A stretch of DNA of 40,869 nt. Origin: Paratrimastix pyriformis. Lineage: Eukaryota; Preaxostyla; Paratrimastigidae. The stretch lies in the NCBI GenBank assembly GCA_027972325.1, contig JAPMOS010000218.1, positions 7,501-48,369 on the forward strand, written 5' to 3'. Below are positions 19,645 through 30,165 of the stretch, in pieces. A model generated the notes under the pieces. That model saw only the letters and a program-made list of their open reading frames with translations, was not told where the DNA came from and searched no databases. The position numbers were made by a program, and so were the translations under genes. Position 1 is the first letter of the stretch. Each line of letters opens with the position of its first letter.

Positions 19645-19653
19645 TATAAAAGG
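19645..19653 (+). promoter_or_regulatory. TATA-box-like element TATAAAAGG
   Basis: TATAAAAGG lies 38 nt before the candidate ORF1 start codon at 19691, followed by a GGCGCC block. A start site about 25-30 nt downstream would leave a very short 5' leader. Most LINEs use internal promoters, so this could instead drive an independent gene formed by ORF1 and the USP-like region. Confidence 0.4.
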
Positions 19654-19690
19654 GGCGCCAACTTTGGTCTTTCAAACAATTTTTGCTGTG

Positions 19691-20552
19691 ATGGAAGATT
19701 CAAACCCACCACCACCGCGGGCTGTGAAAATTGTGTCGACAACGCCTCAAGATGCGCTGGCTATGGCTGAGTCAAGAATTCGTGATTTGGAGGAGGCCAT
19801 CCCTAATGGCCAATTCTTCTTTCTCTGGGGTGAGAAGGCTCACACTCTCTATTGTCGAGTTGAAGGAGGAGGTGTCAATGTGCCTGAAGTTGCACGGCTG
19901 ATTGGGATCAAGGGTGCTGCTCAAGTCGTTGAGCTGTCTGATGAGCAGTTCGAACGTGAACGTGCACTCCTTATGGCAAGGCATGAACATCAGAATGAAA
20001 ATTCACGGGCGAAGATTTTGGCCCACATGGAGGTTGCAAAACTGGCAGCTGCGGTCTGGAATTTTTTCTGTTGGATGAATCCTGACTTGTCGATAGCCTC
20101 TCACTGGAGCGCTCTCGGATCTCTTGCGGAGAACGGCCATCCCAGGAGGCAAAATCCTGGTCTGGCCTCCGAAGGCCATGCCTTCGGGGGGGGACATTGT
20201 TGCGATCACTGTCCCCTTCGCAGTGATTGCCCCCCCCCAGGTGATTGGCGAGGTTGCGAAGCTCCTGCCTCGGGTTCTGCCGCCGCCGTCGCAAGTCCCA
20301 ATCAGATACACTGCACCGGATACAACCCTACCGACGTGGTGGATCCACGGGGTCCCTCTGAACGTATCAGAAGATGCAATCAAAACCAGGATGGGCGAGC
20401 TCGGCATTCCGATCGAGTCTGTGGAAAGAATCAAGGAGCCTACCAGCAATTTACCTACGTCTCAAGTCAGGGTCACGGTGACCACCCAGGAGGTGTGGGA
20501 CCGGCTGAGGGCTCTTGGGAAGTTTATCGACGGGCTCAGTGGTCTCGATTGA
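19691..20552 (+). CDS. LINE ORF1: RRM-like RNA-binding protein
   Basis: ATG at 19691 opens MEDSNPPPPRAVKIVSTT, followed by a helix (MAESRIRDLEEAI) and a strand-rich part (FFFLWGEKAHTLYCRVEGGG). The later part carries PTWWIHGVPLNVSEDAI and SVERIKEP...SQVRVTVTTQEVWDRL, which looks like an RRM-type beta-alpha-beta with a hydrophobic RNP-like strand, as in ORF1 proteins of many LINEs. One frame change lies between about 20040 and 20140. ORF1 proteins coat the RNA and chaperone its integration. The frame is also open upstream of this ATG, but that part is Trp/Lys-rich and does not look like protein. Confidence 0.55.
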
Positions 20553-21628
20553 TGAAGAAGAGCGGATTGGACGCCTTTGGGGGTGATGTGGGGAAATTTA
20601 TGGTGAAGGTTGGAGGGGTGTGCTTGAATGAAGCAGGGGGGGATGAGCTAAATTGGATTGAAAAGCGAAATGGGTGTGTACGGTTTGGGGTCAATAGTCG
20701 AGGGGGTGAAGTGGCAGTCGAATATGGATGGATTTGTGTTGGGAGTGCAGGGGGCGGAGCTGGTCAGAGCGAGGATGGGAAGAATAGAGGGGGGGCTGGC
20801 GTCATGGAGCCTGGGTACTGTGGGATAACTAATTCCACCGGCCATCGTTGCTATATCACTGCTGCAATTCAAGCAGCAGAAGTGATAGTTGATAGTGGTT
20901 TGAGGCTTTTTGATACTATTCGAAAGGGAGGGATTGATTGGTCGACTCAGAATAAGGTTTGGGTTGAGGATGTTGCTTGTAAATTTGATGAATACCATGA
21001 CGGCGAGGCTGGGGAAGCACTTATAAAGATGCTGGACATATATGCTGGGGAGGAGGACGACAGTAGGCCTGGCTAGGATGGATCGTTGTCTGGGATCTCA
21101 AGCTGGGGGTAAGGAATGTGGTGCTGTGGTGGAGCATCCTAGGGTGCTAGAGAGAGTGTGTCTTCAAGCAGCCTGGGCAGGGAATCGGATGAGTGAGATG
21201 ATAAACGAATTGGAAAAGATTGAGCGGATTGAAGTGAATTGTCCCATTTGTGAGAAAATACAAGTCATGAAAGATCTAGCATGATTGTGGAGGCGGAGGA
21301 TTTTGTTTTGATTGAGGTTGTTCGCAATAAGTATGTAGGTCAAGGGGCGTGGGAAGTTGTGGCGGATGAGATAAGAATTGGTGGGGAAAGGTATCTTCCG
21401 GTTGCCTTCATGAGCTTCTTAGGTAGGAGGAAAGGGAAACCTCGACATTGGGTTTGTCAAAAGAAGATTGAGGGGGAGTGGTGGACTTTCAATGACTCAT
21501 TATGTGCCCCAACAACAAGAGAGAGGAGATGGGACAAGGGGATATTTTTGTTTATTCGAAAAATGGTATGTCATGTACGAAAATGGAGAAATCATTTTGT
21601 GGGCCGGCATTTGGAAGAGTGGGCCTGA
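20551..21628 (+). CDS. Ubiquitin-specific-protease-like (peptidase C19) domain within the LINE
   Basis: After ORF1 comes GYCGITNSTGHRCYITAAIQ, matching the USP Cys box (G-x-x-N-x-G-x-x-C-Y-x-N/x-A-x-x-Q). Catalytic Cys codon is at 20849. EYHDGEAGEALIKMLD corresponds to the Q-D-A-x-E-F-L block, and CPIC (about 21240) fits half of the zinc finger that USPs often carry. The His box reads YLPVAFMSFLGRRKGKPRHW, then VCQKKIEGEWWTFNDS, with His at 21446 and Asp at 21494, 16 residues apart as in USPs. USPs cleave ubiquitin or a ubiquitin-like tag. The reading frame changes twice (about 21050 and 21280). It lies on the LINE strand between ORF1 and endonuclease. OTU- and Ulp-type proteases are known passengers of mobile elements; I do not recall a C19 one in a LINE. 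Confidence 0.55.
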
Positions 21629-21907
21629 ATGCGAGTGCAAGTGTCGCTTTTGGGGAAGGGTCTCGAAAAATTAGGAGGTTGGGAGAAGCGCGAAGGAAGA
21701 ACATAGTTAGTAGGGGATGATCCAGCAAGTGAGAAATGAGAGGGTTGGAATAAGCCCCTTCAAGGACTGAAGAAGGGCAAAGAGTTTTGTACTAAAAAGG
21801 GGTCGGCGGCTAGACGCTGATACGAAGAAGGCAATAATGAATGAAATGATGGCGGAGAGAATTGTGGGGGTGACGGAAAGAGTGAGAAGATAGAGAAAAC
21901 GGCCCTC
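21629..21907 (+). other. Inter-ORF spacer of the LINE
   Basis: A purine-rich stretch lies between the protease region and the endonuclease. No domain is visible; a short leftover frame reads to about 21720. It may hold the unread start of ORF2. Confidence 0.4.
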
Positions 21908-22895
21908 GTGATGGGGCTGGAGGAAAGAAATTTATTTCGGGTAATGTCTTGGAATTGCCGGGGATTAGGAATGCTCGAGAAGAGGCAAAACGTGAAAATG
22001 ATAGCTGAAGATAGTGGGGCGGACGTGATTATGCTCCAAGAAACAAAGCTTCACGTTGTGAAGACGTCGCTTTTGCTCGGAGTTTTGTTTCTTATGGAGC
22101 ATGCGTTCGGAATGCAAACGGAAAGGGTGGTGTGGTAATCATGGTGAAGAAAGAATTGCAAAACTCTGTGGTGGGTGTGGAGAAGGTGGCAGAATGTGAG
22201 GGATACTTGATGGTGGTGCATATGATTCTTAATAAAGTAAGGGTAGCCTTTGTAAATATGTATTATCCGGTAGATAGCAGTGAAGCTGAGATGAAAAGGA
22301 AGGTGGAGTTTGAGGGAAAAGGATTATCGGTAAATTAAAGGAGGAGGGAGAGGTCATTGTGTTGGGGATGGACGGGAATGCAATGGTGAAGGAAGTGCAG
22401 AGGCTGAAGGGGTTAGATCTCGTGGATTTAAGCGCGCTGGTTGGCCTTGAGGAGGCTGTAACAAGAAGGGAAGTGAGAGAAGGAGTGGTGCATGAAAATA
22501 AAATTGACGCGGTGTTGGGTTGTGAAGAAGTAGCTACGGAGCTGTTCATTAAAATGCAGATCTTCAGGAATGAAGAGGTGGAGTGGAATGCATTGTCGGA
22601 TCACTCCATTATTTTTGTGGATTTTAGGAAAATTGCCAGAGGATACCGGCAATCGGTTGAAATTGAAAAGATCAAGTTACCTGGAGGTAGATCAGAAAGG
22701 AATGAGGAGACGGGGCGACAGATTGAAGAATATCAAGATAGAATGAAAAGGGCTAACCCGAAGGACTTTGGGGAATTGGCGAAAATGATGACGATGGAGG
22801 CAAAGAGTGCTTTCGGAGTAGTAAAAGTGGTATTGACTGAGAAAGATTATGAGCCTGCAAGGGTTAGGAAGGCGAGGGATGTGCTTCTCAGGTAA
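21908..22895 (+). CDS. LINE ORF2, apurinic/apyrimidinic-like endonuclease domain (frameshifted)
   Basis: VMSWNCRGLG (N of the first motif), GADVIMLQETK (catalytic Glu), FVNMYYPVDS, a DGNAM block in the place of G-D-F-N, and LSDHSIIFVDF (S-D-H motif with catalytic His) give the ordered motifs of LINE EEP/APE endonucleases. The enzyme nicks target DNA to prime reverse transcription. The frame changes at about 22135 and 22340. G-D-F-N appears as M-D-G-N, a change of a metal-binding position. Confidence 0.75.
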
Positions 22896-22900
22896 GGCTG

Positions 22901-24521
22901 GTGCGAGTGAGAAGGGGTGGCGAAGAAGACGATTCAGGAATTTCGACAGAAAGGAGGATAGCCCGGGAATATAATATTCGGCAGGTCTTGTCTGGGAGGA
23001 GGAGGCACTTTTATCGAACGGTGTTCCAAGATGAAATGTTGAAATCTCCCGTGGCATCTTTTATGGAGAGAGGGGAGGCGGGAAAATGAGGATAACGGTG
23101 GACCCTGGTGAAGTTAAGGAAGGATTTAGGTTGTTTATGGAGAACCTGGCCAAGAAAAGAGGTAATGATGAAATGTGCCCCATAGAGGAGTATCAGGAGA
23201 GAATTGATGGAATTATGAAGCCAATCGAGATGGAAGAACTGATGAGTGTGATTCGGCACTTGAAGTCGGGCAAAGCTGCGGGACCAGATGAGGTGGTGGC
23301 AGAAATTGTTAAGGTTTGCCCGGATGAGGTCTTTGAATGGATGCTTAAGGAATATAATAGGATTCTGTGTGAGAAGGGTTCCAGATTATATGAAGCAAAG
23401 TAATGTTCATATGATCATGAAGTCGGTGGAAGTTCATCCTGGTGACCCGACCAATCGGCGGCCGATTACCCTTATTTCGGTAACGTTGAAAATTCTTCAG
23501 TGTATTCTGGCTAATCGATTCCAGGAGAGAATTGCTGAGGTGGAAAGGAGTCATGGGGATAAGGTTTTCGAAGAAAAGCAGTTTGCATTCTCAGAGGGAG
23601 ACACATTGAGGTCCCCATTTTAAACCTGATCCGCGTGATTGAGGATGCGAAAATGCGTGGGAAGAAATGGTATATGCTTGGACTGGATATATCGAAGGCT
23701 TATGATACGGTTGATTTCGCAGCGTTGGAAAGGGGAATGGTTGAGTTGGGATTGGAGAGAAGCTTCATCGAATACGTGAGGGATTTATATAAAGGTAGGA
23801 AGGCTCGTGTAATTACATCTTTTGGGCTCACTGAACCCTATGAGGTCCAAAGGGGAATCAGTCAGGAGACCCGCTGTCATGTTTGTTGTTTGTCACATTT
23901 ATGGAAACAATCCTGAGGAGGGTTCATGGAAGGGGATATACTCTGGCAAGCCTTCGAGAAGTGTTGATTCAAGCGTTTGCTGATGATATTATTATTATCA
24001 CTGAATCAAAGGAAGAGCTGATAAGAATTGGGAGTGAGGTGGTTGGGATGATACGAGAAGCGTATATGGATATTAATTTTAAGAAGTCAGACTATATGAC
24101 AAATGATGATGATAAGTCGGGGATCATAATTATGGGAGAGGAAGTGAAATGTAAGGCGAAGGGAGAAGGGATCAGGTATCTCGGGATTTGGATCGATGAA
24201 GAATTGCACATGAAAGTGAATTTTAGGAAGCTCTATGAGAAATTGGCGCAGAAGCTAACTCGAATTGGCGAAGCATACTTTCCGATGCAGGAATTGGGAA
24301 AAGTGATTAACGAATGCGTGACGCCGTGTTTGCAATATATAGCTCGGAGCATGCCTCTCAGGAAGGTTGAGTTGGATGAGGTGGAGAAGTTGTACTCGAG
24401 GAAGATTAGGGAGGCATTAGGAAATCGTTTGAAAAAGTCGGACCCTGTTGACGTGGTTTATGTGATGAAGGAGAATGGCGGTTTGGGTGTGAAAAACCAA
24501 CGGATGTGCATGATCAGATAG
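22901..24521 (+). CDS. LINE ORF2, reverse transcriptase domain (frameshifted)
   Basis: HLKSGKAAGPDEVVAEI (RT0/1), DPTNRRPITLISVTLKILQ (the R-P-I-x-L block), MLGLDISKAYDTVD (motif A with catalytic Asp), VQRGISQ (motif B start) and QAFADDIIIIT (motif C, F-A-D-D) occur in the right order, followed by KSDYM and GIRYLGIWID (thumb region). This is a LINE-type reverse transcriptase. Frame changes occur near 23080, 23400, 23620 and 23880. The G-D-P-L-S-P block after motif B is not readable in the main frame. Confidence 0.85.
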
Positions 24522-25070
24522 TGGTGTTGCAGACGGCAAAAGAGTTGTAGATGATGATCGAATTGAGGGAAGATTCTGATGGAGGCGAGGGATGAGAAGA
24601 GAGAGAAGGAGAATACAACCTCTTGCTTGTTTAATGACCCGGAGCGATGGTCCCGAGGGGGGTGGCCATCTTTATAGAGCGAACCTTGGGTGCTTTTAGT
24701 AGACAAGGAGTACGGATGGAAGTTGGGAGATGGGAGGAAGGTAGCGCCTATGAGAATGATCAGGATTTGGGGACTTGATCACGATACCGAGGGGTCAAAG
24801 AAAGAGAATGTTTGGGGAAGGATGGACGAGATTAAGCGATTTAGCCACGAGGGATGGTAAATTATTGAGATCACTGACAACTAAATCTGGTGGGAGTAAA
24901 GGGGGGAATGTTCCTCGGTGGTACACGGAGCTGCTGAAAAGACTTGTATGCCAGGATACTCGAAGGTGTTGAAAAGACTGAAGAAAGAATATGCACTTGT
25001 GATGAAGGTCGTGGAGAATGGGGTGGGAGTGCAGGAGGAGCGCCAAAGGGCGTGTAATTTGGGTAGGATA
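24522..25070 (+). other. LINE ORF2 connector between RT and RNase H (frameshifted)
   Basis: Plus-strand segments such as RMFGEGWTRLSDLATRDGKL are protein-like and continue the ORF2 strand and composition, but frames change several times. This is expected to be the C-terminal RT thumb and linker. No independent motif is seen. Confidence 0.45.
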
Positions 25071-25520
25071 GGAAAATCCCACTTCTTCACGGATGGATCT
25101 TCATGTAGAGAAGGAAAAATGGTGAGAGGTTCATATGCGGTGATTGAAAATATAGATGGCAAGTTTGTGAAGAAGGAGGCAAAACGATCGCCGTGGCTAA
25201 ATCAAACCAATAACGAAGCGGAGCTTTATGCGGTTGTAAGAGCGCTGGAGATGGCGGGTGGGGGTGATGTCCAAATTACTACTGATTCGAGGTATGCGAT
25301 TTCTTGGGTTCAGAAGGTTAGGAAGGATAGAATGTCGTTGGGGAATTGGGGATAAAAAGAATGGGAGTGTACTTGTTCGACTGAAAAGGTTGTGGATAAT
25401 TATGTGGGAAAATTGAAATGGTATGGGTAAAGGGTCATCAAACTGGAGATGCAGTGGATATTCGAGGGAATAATATGGCGGACTCTGAAGCTGGTGAGGC
25501 AAATAAATCTGAGAAAGTTG
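25071..25520 (+). CDS. LINE ORF2, RNase H domain
   Basis: SHFFTDGSS (first Asp), NNEAELYAVVRAL (Glu), TTDSRYAISWVQ (second Asp) and VKGHQTGDAV...NNMADSEA (His and final Asp) are the full D-E-D-D set of a type I RNase H. This domain removes RNA from the RNA-DNA hybrid during retrotransposition in I-, Tad- and Jockey-like LINEs. One frame change lies near 25355-25410. Confidence 0.85.
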
Positions 25521-25804
25521 AAGACTGCAGTATGGAATTGGGTGTTATGCTGATCGGTCCAAGTGGCGAAAGAGTACAAGGTGACTATAAGACAAGATTG
25601 GCGAGGTGGCAGAATTGGAGAAAGCTAGAGGGCTGGGAATGAAGACGAGGAATGCTGTTTTGATGATAAATGATAAGTCAGGAAATGCCGAGATGAACTG
25701 CTCTCGGTTTTGTAGAGAATGCTCGGCTGGGTGGCTTTTCGCAGCTTATTTCCAAAGGATTATGACTAAGGAAAACAAAGGCAATTCTTCGGTGGGGAGG
25801 AGTT

Positions 25805-25880
25805 GATGTGTACTTGTGGTCTGAAAGACACATTGGAACATGCAGTTTATGGGTGCTTAAGGGTGCGTGGGATTTGGAGG
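25805..25880 (+). CDS. LINE ORF2 C-terminal zinc knuckle
   Basis: MCTCGLKDTLEHAVYGC gives C-x-C...E-H-x4-C, the nucleic-acid-binding knuckle that follows the RNase H domain in many LINEs and in zf-RVT proteins. Frame is open from 25805 to about 25930. Confidence 0.6.
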
Positions 25881-25929
25881 AGATGGTCCGGGAGATTGAA
25901 AGTGAAGCGGTCATTGAGAAATTGGCGAG

Positions 25930-27420
25930 GTGGGTGGAAGGACAGTCTCAGATGCTGGTGATGTGTCCTGAATATCTAGAGGTGCTCGAGGGGTGGGTGG
26001 GCTGAGAAAGAATGGCTTGGTAGTGCTGGGGAACGGAGGCACAATTTCCCAGGAGTGCATCTGGCTATTATATGAGAGGTGCCGACGGAAATTACTCTGG
26101 AGTAGCTGGGCTGAGTTAATGGTTGAACTGAGAAATGAAGTTTGCCGATTGGTTGGTCGGCATGGAGAAGATGGAATGGTGGGGGGAGTGTGATACCATG
26201 GGACTTTTCGTCGATATGTGCGGAAGTCTTTTCGTTGAATATGATGCTCCTAAGTCACCCTGTGAGCGTGGATATGTCCTTTAGTGAATTCTGTACAGAG
26301 AATCGTAGTGATATGTTTTTGGTGCTCGATTTGATAGTTTGGCTCAATTTGAAATGGACTATGATATGATGGCGTGTCTGAATGTGGATTTCTCCCTTGA
26401 TGCGGAGATTGGTCGGAGGATATGGGAGGGAATTGGTCGGAGGGGGAGGAAGAGTAGAGCATTCCGATGTGTAGTGGTGGTGGAACATGATGGCCGAGTG
26501 GTTAATTGGAATGAGAAGGTTGGTATAGGACCTAGGGGGACGGGGGGACGGGAAGCTTGTGATTGCAGAAATTTTTAAAATGGATGAGAACACCTTCTCT
26601 TGCTGGCCGGGGAACTTTTGGAGGACGGGGAAGAAATACGTCAGGCCGGTAAATCATGTTGTGAGTATAATTGTGTGTGACAATGTGGAAGCGAGGATGA
26701 AATATCCGGTGGTGGAAGGTGGGATGGAGAGGATCTATAATTGGCTGGTAAAGCCGAAATACCAGATGGCGGTCTGGGAGGGGTTCCGGACTGGATTTAC
26801 TCAAGATGAAATTGGGTCAAAATTCGGTGGGAAGGTTCTAGTGGGAGGGGTGGAAAAGGCTTGTTTATGGGAGATGTTGTGCGGATTATACAAAGAAGAC
26901 TGAGGGAATGCTGTAACTATAAGGAGAGTTGGTCGTTACAGACTCTCTATTCCGCGGCAGTTGGATTTTTGGATGGGAGAACGGAGAAAGAGTGGCATCA
27001 GTTAGGGATCAGGATTGGGATGAAAAGAATTCTGGAGAAACTTATTGAGGGAAGGAAGGAGGGAGTGGATCGAAGTTTGGAAAGTGGTGATGGTTTGAGT
27101 AGGAGGAAGCGTGGACGGAATCGGTTAGGCGAGGTGGGGAAGAAGAAGAAGAGGTATGATGGGGAAGTGGGAACGATTGGTAGTGGAGTGGGGGTTGTGG
27201 CGAGAATAATGGTTGGAGGGAAGGAATGGGATGTGCTGGATGATGATAATGATGAAGGTGAAGATACAACGGGAGAGAAAAGGCGGGATGGATGTGGGGG
27301 AGGGTGGTGATGATGGGAAAGAAAGGTGGTGGGGTGTGGGGGACGGGGGGATTGTGGGTGGAAGCAAGATAAAGTGGATGGGGCAAGAAGAGGAATGATG
27401 AGGGGGTGAGGGAGGAAGAT
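25930..27420 (+). CDS. Unrecognised extension of the LINE after the zinc knuckle
   Basis: Protein-like segments continue on the same strand: SLAQFEMDYDMMACLNVDFS and CLWEMLCGLYKED, ending in a Lys/Arg/Glu-rich tail (RRKRGRNRLGEVGKKKKRYD). Segments change frame about four times. About 1.4 kb beyond the zinc knuckle is long for a LINE tail, so this may be a third product or a domain fused to ORF2. No known fold recognised. The very end (27310-27555) is G-rich 3' UTR. Confidence 0.35.
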
Positions 27421-27555
27421 TCAGTTGAGATTGAAACTGTAAGAAATAATGGGGACAGTAGCGTGTTACTTCGCTCAGAGGTACTGAGTACTCTGTGAGC
27501 GGTGTATATGCCACTGTACCGTTGCCATGGACTCTACCTCCATGGCAATAGGTTT

Positions 27556-27660
27556 AAAAAAAAAAAAAAAAAAAAGAGGAGGAGGAGGAGGAGGAGGAGC
27601 AAGAGGAGGAGGAGGGAGGAGCAAGAGGAGGAGGAGGAGGAGGAGCAAGAGGAGGAGGAG
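27556..27660 (+). repeat. Poly(A) tail of the LINE followed by a (GGA)n tract
   Basis: Twenty A residues (27556-27575) close the LINE. An AGG/AGC-rich microsatellite follows to about 27660. Reading frames rich in Glu/Arg here are repeat by-products. Confidence 0.9.
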
Positions 27661-28215
27661 GACACCTCGTTTCCGGCGGGCAGGGGCGAGGCGGCCGGGG
27701 CGGGGGTGATGGACGAGGGGCGGGCCTGACCCCATCCGAAAGATCATATCGTATGGAAGGCGTGGTGAGCGGCCGCGTCGAGGGCCCCGCTGGACAATCA
27801 CACCTTGTAGTCGCACATGCTCGTGGCTCCTTGTCCGGGTGCCCCGCCAAGAAGCAGCCAAAGTTCCGCTGGGACGAGGGCGCTGCAGGGAGGGAGGGGG
27901 TGGGTGGGGGGTCAGGTGAGCCAAGTGCGAATCGTCGAGGAAGTGAGGGCAGGGCGGGTGCAGGGCAGAAGAAGGCGGTCTTGGACCGGACGCGGGTGGG
28001 CGGCGAAGGAAAGCGGGAAACCGGGTCAGCAGGCACAAGACAAAGGCGAGCAGGCAACGAAGCTGCAGTCGACATCAGTCGTGGACGGTCGTTGCTGGGT
28101 GGAGGCTGGCGGGGCGGACTGTCATCACGGTCGACGGCCTGTCGGCGGGCGTTGGGGACGCTCACCATGGTCTGCCAGTTGGTGGTGTAGGGGTGGGGCT
28201 CTCGATGATCCTGTC
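27661..28215. other. GC-rich stretch without a supported gene
   Basis: Open frames exist on both strands but show Arg/Gly/Pro bias without domain-like sequence. A minus-strand donor-like GTGAGCG at about 28170 could be the end of the possible exon to the right. Confidence 0.3.
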
Positions 28216-29010
28216 GTGGAGCGTGTTCCAGTAGCCCGTGGTGAAGTGCGCCGGGGGCAGGGGCTTCTTCTTGCGGAAACACTCGCGGGTCAGGGATCCG
28301 GGCATGGGTGAAGTCCATCCCGTTGCCGTCCCAGCGAAACTTGAAGTAGCCGTGTCTACATTGGAGATGACAAAGCTGTCGGAGGCCCGGTGCTGAGGGG
28401 AAGGGAGGGATGAAGGGGCGGGCGGGGAGGGACGTGGGGCAGACAGGAAGTACCGAGCGTGAAAACGGAGGTGGATGGGTACCAAACTGGATGGTGGAGG
28501 TGCGCGAAAGAGTGGAAGAGGTCCATGATTTCGGATCCTGCCCTGAAGATTGGACTGAAAAGTGCATTGTGCATGCACGAAACGGTGAAGTTGGGGATGA
28601 GGGAAATGAGACGACGAACATAGACCAGCCCAACGCAGCGCGAGACGGCAAGGGAATGGAAGAGCGTTGTGCCTTGGACATGACCGATATGAGGGTGCCG
28701 CAAATCCTCTCCATCTTTTGAAGGGAACGAAAGATCGGACCCTTCGTCACGGCACGGCTTTCTTCAGGCAATTCAAGATGCAAATACTCACAAAATGGAT
28801 TAGATGATTGAAAAAAGCAGCTGGTTTCAAAGCTAGTCTCATCCTCCCCGGCTTCCAATTTCTGAAATTCTCTTCTGCAATCTGAAGTGAAGAATAATAA
28901 GCTATCCTCCGGAAACTGCCACACATCGTAGCTGCTCTGACCTGATCTTTCTTCATTTTCACAGTCGGTGACTTCCCTTTCGTTGTGAGCACGTGCCAAA
29001 CGGACCCCTC
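28216..29010 (-). pseudogene. Possible spliced host gene remnant, unrecognised
   Basis: Minus-strand blocks look protein-like: KSPTVKMKKDQ, then after a GT...CTTCAG gap IAEENFRNWKPGRMRLALKP, then a GTGAGT...AAAAG gap, then HIGHVQGTTLFHSLAVSRCV and RRLISLIPNFTVSCMHNALF. A last block near 28220-28400 (FRKKKPLPPAHFTTGYWNTL) follows a CCCTCAG acceptor but changes frame. Short introns match those at 8.8-13.3 kb. No family recognised; plus-strand frames through the same area are also long, so strand is uncertain. Confidence 0.3.
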
Positions 29011-29289
29011 GTTCAGGACCCCTGTAGACGGTCTGCGCCTTGCGAGTTTCCCGTCCCAGGGCTTCATCAAGCCCCGCTTCAGTGTCGCGCACCTCATCCT
29101 CCAGGTGAGTCCTCCGCGACCCTTCAGCTCCGTCGCCTCCGGGATGTGCCCTGCCCGCCGGGACCAATCACCCCGCCACTCAGTGACCGTGGCGAAGGAA
29201 GGCCCACTCGTCCCACTCGTCCGTCCTGCACCCCAGTCCCCTGCGTTTCCCCGTCGAGGAGCCGCCACCACCAGCCAGCATCCACCACT

Positions 29290-30165
29290 CTCCCTCTCGT
29301 CCCTGGTTCCTCGTCCCTCGTCCCTCGTCCCTGGTTCCTCGTCCCTGGTTCCTCGTCCCTGGTTCCTCGTCCCTGGTTCCTCGTCCCTGGTTCCTCGTCC
29401 CTCGTCTCACGTCCCTGGTTCCTCGTCCCTTGTCCCTCGTCCCTGGTTCCTCGTCCCTGGTTCCTCGTTCCTCGTTCCTGGTTCCTTGTCCCTCGTCCCT
29501 CGTCCCTCGTCCCTCGTCCCTCGTCCCTCGTCCCTCGTCCCTCGTCCCTCGTCCCTCGTCCCTCGTCCCTCGTCCCTCGTCCCTCGTCCCTCGTCCCTCG
29601 TCCCTCGTCCCTCGTCCCTCGTCCCTCGTCCCTCGTCCCTCGTCCCTCGTCCCTCGTCCCTCGTCCCTCGTCCCCCGCACCTCGTCCCTCGTCCCCCGCA
29701 CCTCGTCCCTCGTCCCTCGTCCCCCGCACCTCGTCCCTCGTCCCCCGCACCTCGTCCCTCGTCCTCGTCCCCGCACCTCGTCCTCGTCCCCGCACCTCGT
29801 CCCTCGTCCCCGCACCTCGTCCCTCGTCCCTCGTCCCTCGTCCCTCGTCCCTCGTCCCTCGTCCCTCGTCCCTCGTCCCTCGTCCCTCGTCCCTCGTCCC
29901 TCGTCCCTCGTCCCTCGTCCCTCGTCCCTCGTCCCTCGTCCCTCGTCCCTCGTCCTCGTCCCTCGTCCCTCGTCCCTCGTCCCTCGTCCCCCGCACCTCG
30001 TCCCTCGTCCCCGCACCTCGTCCCTCGTCCCCGCACCTCGTCCCTCGTCCCCGCACCTCGTCCCTCGTCCCTCGTCCCTCGTCCCTCGTCCCTCGTCCGC
30101 ACCTCGTCCCTCGTCCCTCGTCCCCGCACCTCGTCCCACGCACCTCGTCCCACGCACCTCGGGAG
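29290..30165. repeat. 7-bp minisatellite CCTCGTC (~0.87 kb) with variant blocks
   Basis: The heptamer CCTCGTC repeats more than 100 times. Variant blocks contain CCTGGTT (29325-29490) and CCCCGCACCTCGTC (about 29670-29820 and 29985-30150). A 7-bp period is not a multiple of 3, so it stays open in all three frames and reads as a heptapeptide repeat on either strand. The long Pro/Ser or Arg/Gly/Thr frames here are not genes. Confidence 0.95.

Larger units (their letters stand above)
19050..27575 (+). mobile_element. LINE (non-LTR retrotransposon), APE + RT + RNase H class, with a USP-like protease region; decayed
   Basis: One strongly G-rich plus-strand unit runs from a purine-rich leader through an RRM-like ORF1, a USP-like protease region, an AP endonuclease, reverse transcriptase, RNase H with C-terminal zinc knuckle and a further unrecognised 1.4 kb, and ends in A20 at 27556-27575. 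Endonuclease plus RNase H points to the I/Tad/Jockey-like group of LINEs. The 5' end is not defined; about 19050 is where the purine-rich composition begins. ORF2 is split into about ten frame segments, so the copy is not functional as read. Old decay and indel error in G runs are both possible. No target-site duplication was recognised. Confidence 0.8.

Noticed and set aside
22229-27514. Minus-strand Pro/His/Ser-rich frames opposite the LINE
   Set aside because: The plus strand carries ordered endonuclease, RT and RNase H motifs; the minus frames are complements of G-rich coding DNA.
27585-27720. Glu/Arg-rich frame after the poly(A)
   Set aside because: It is a (GGA)n microsatellite.
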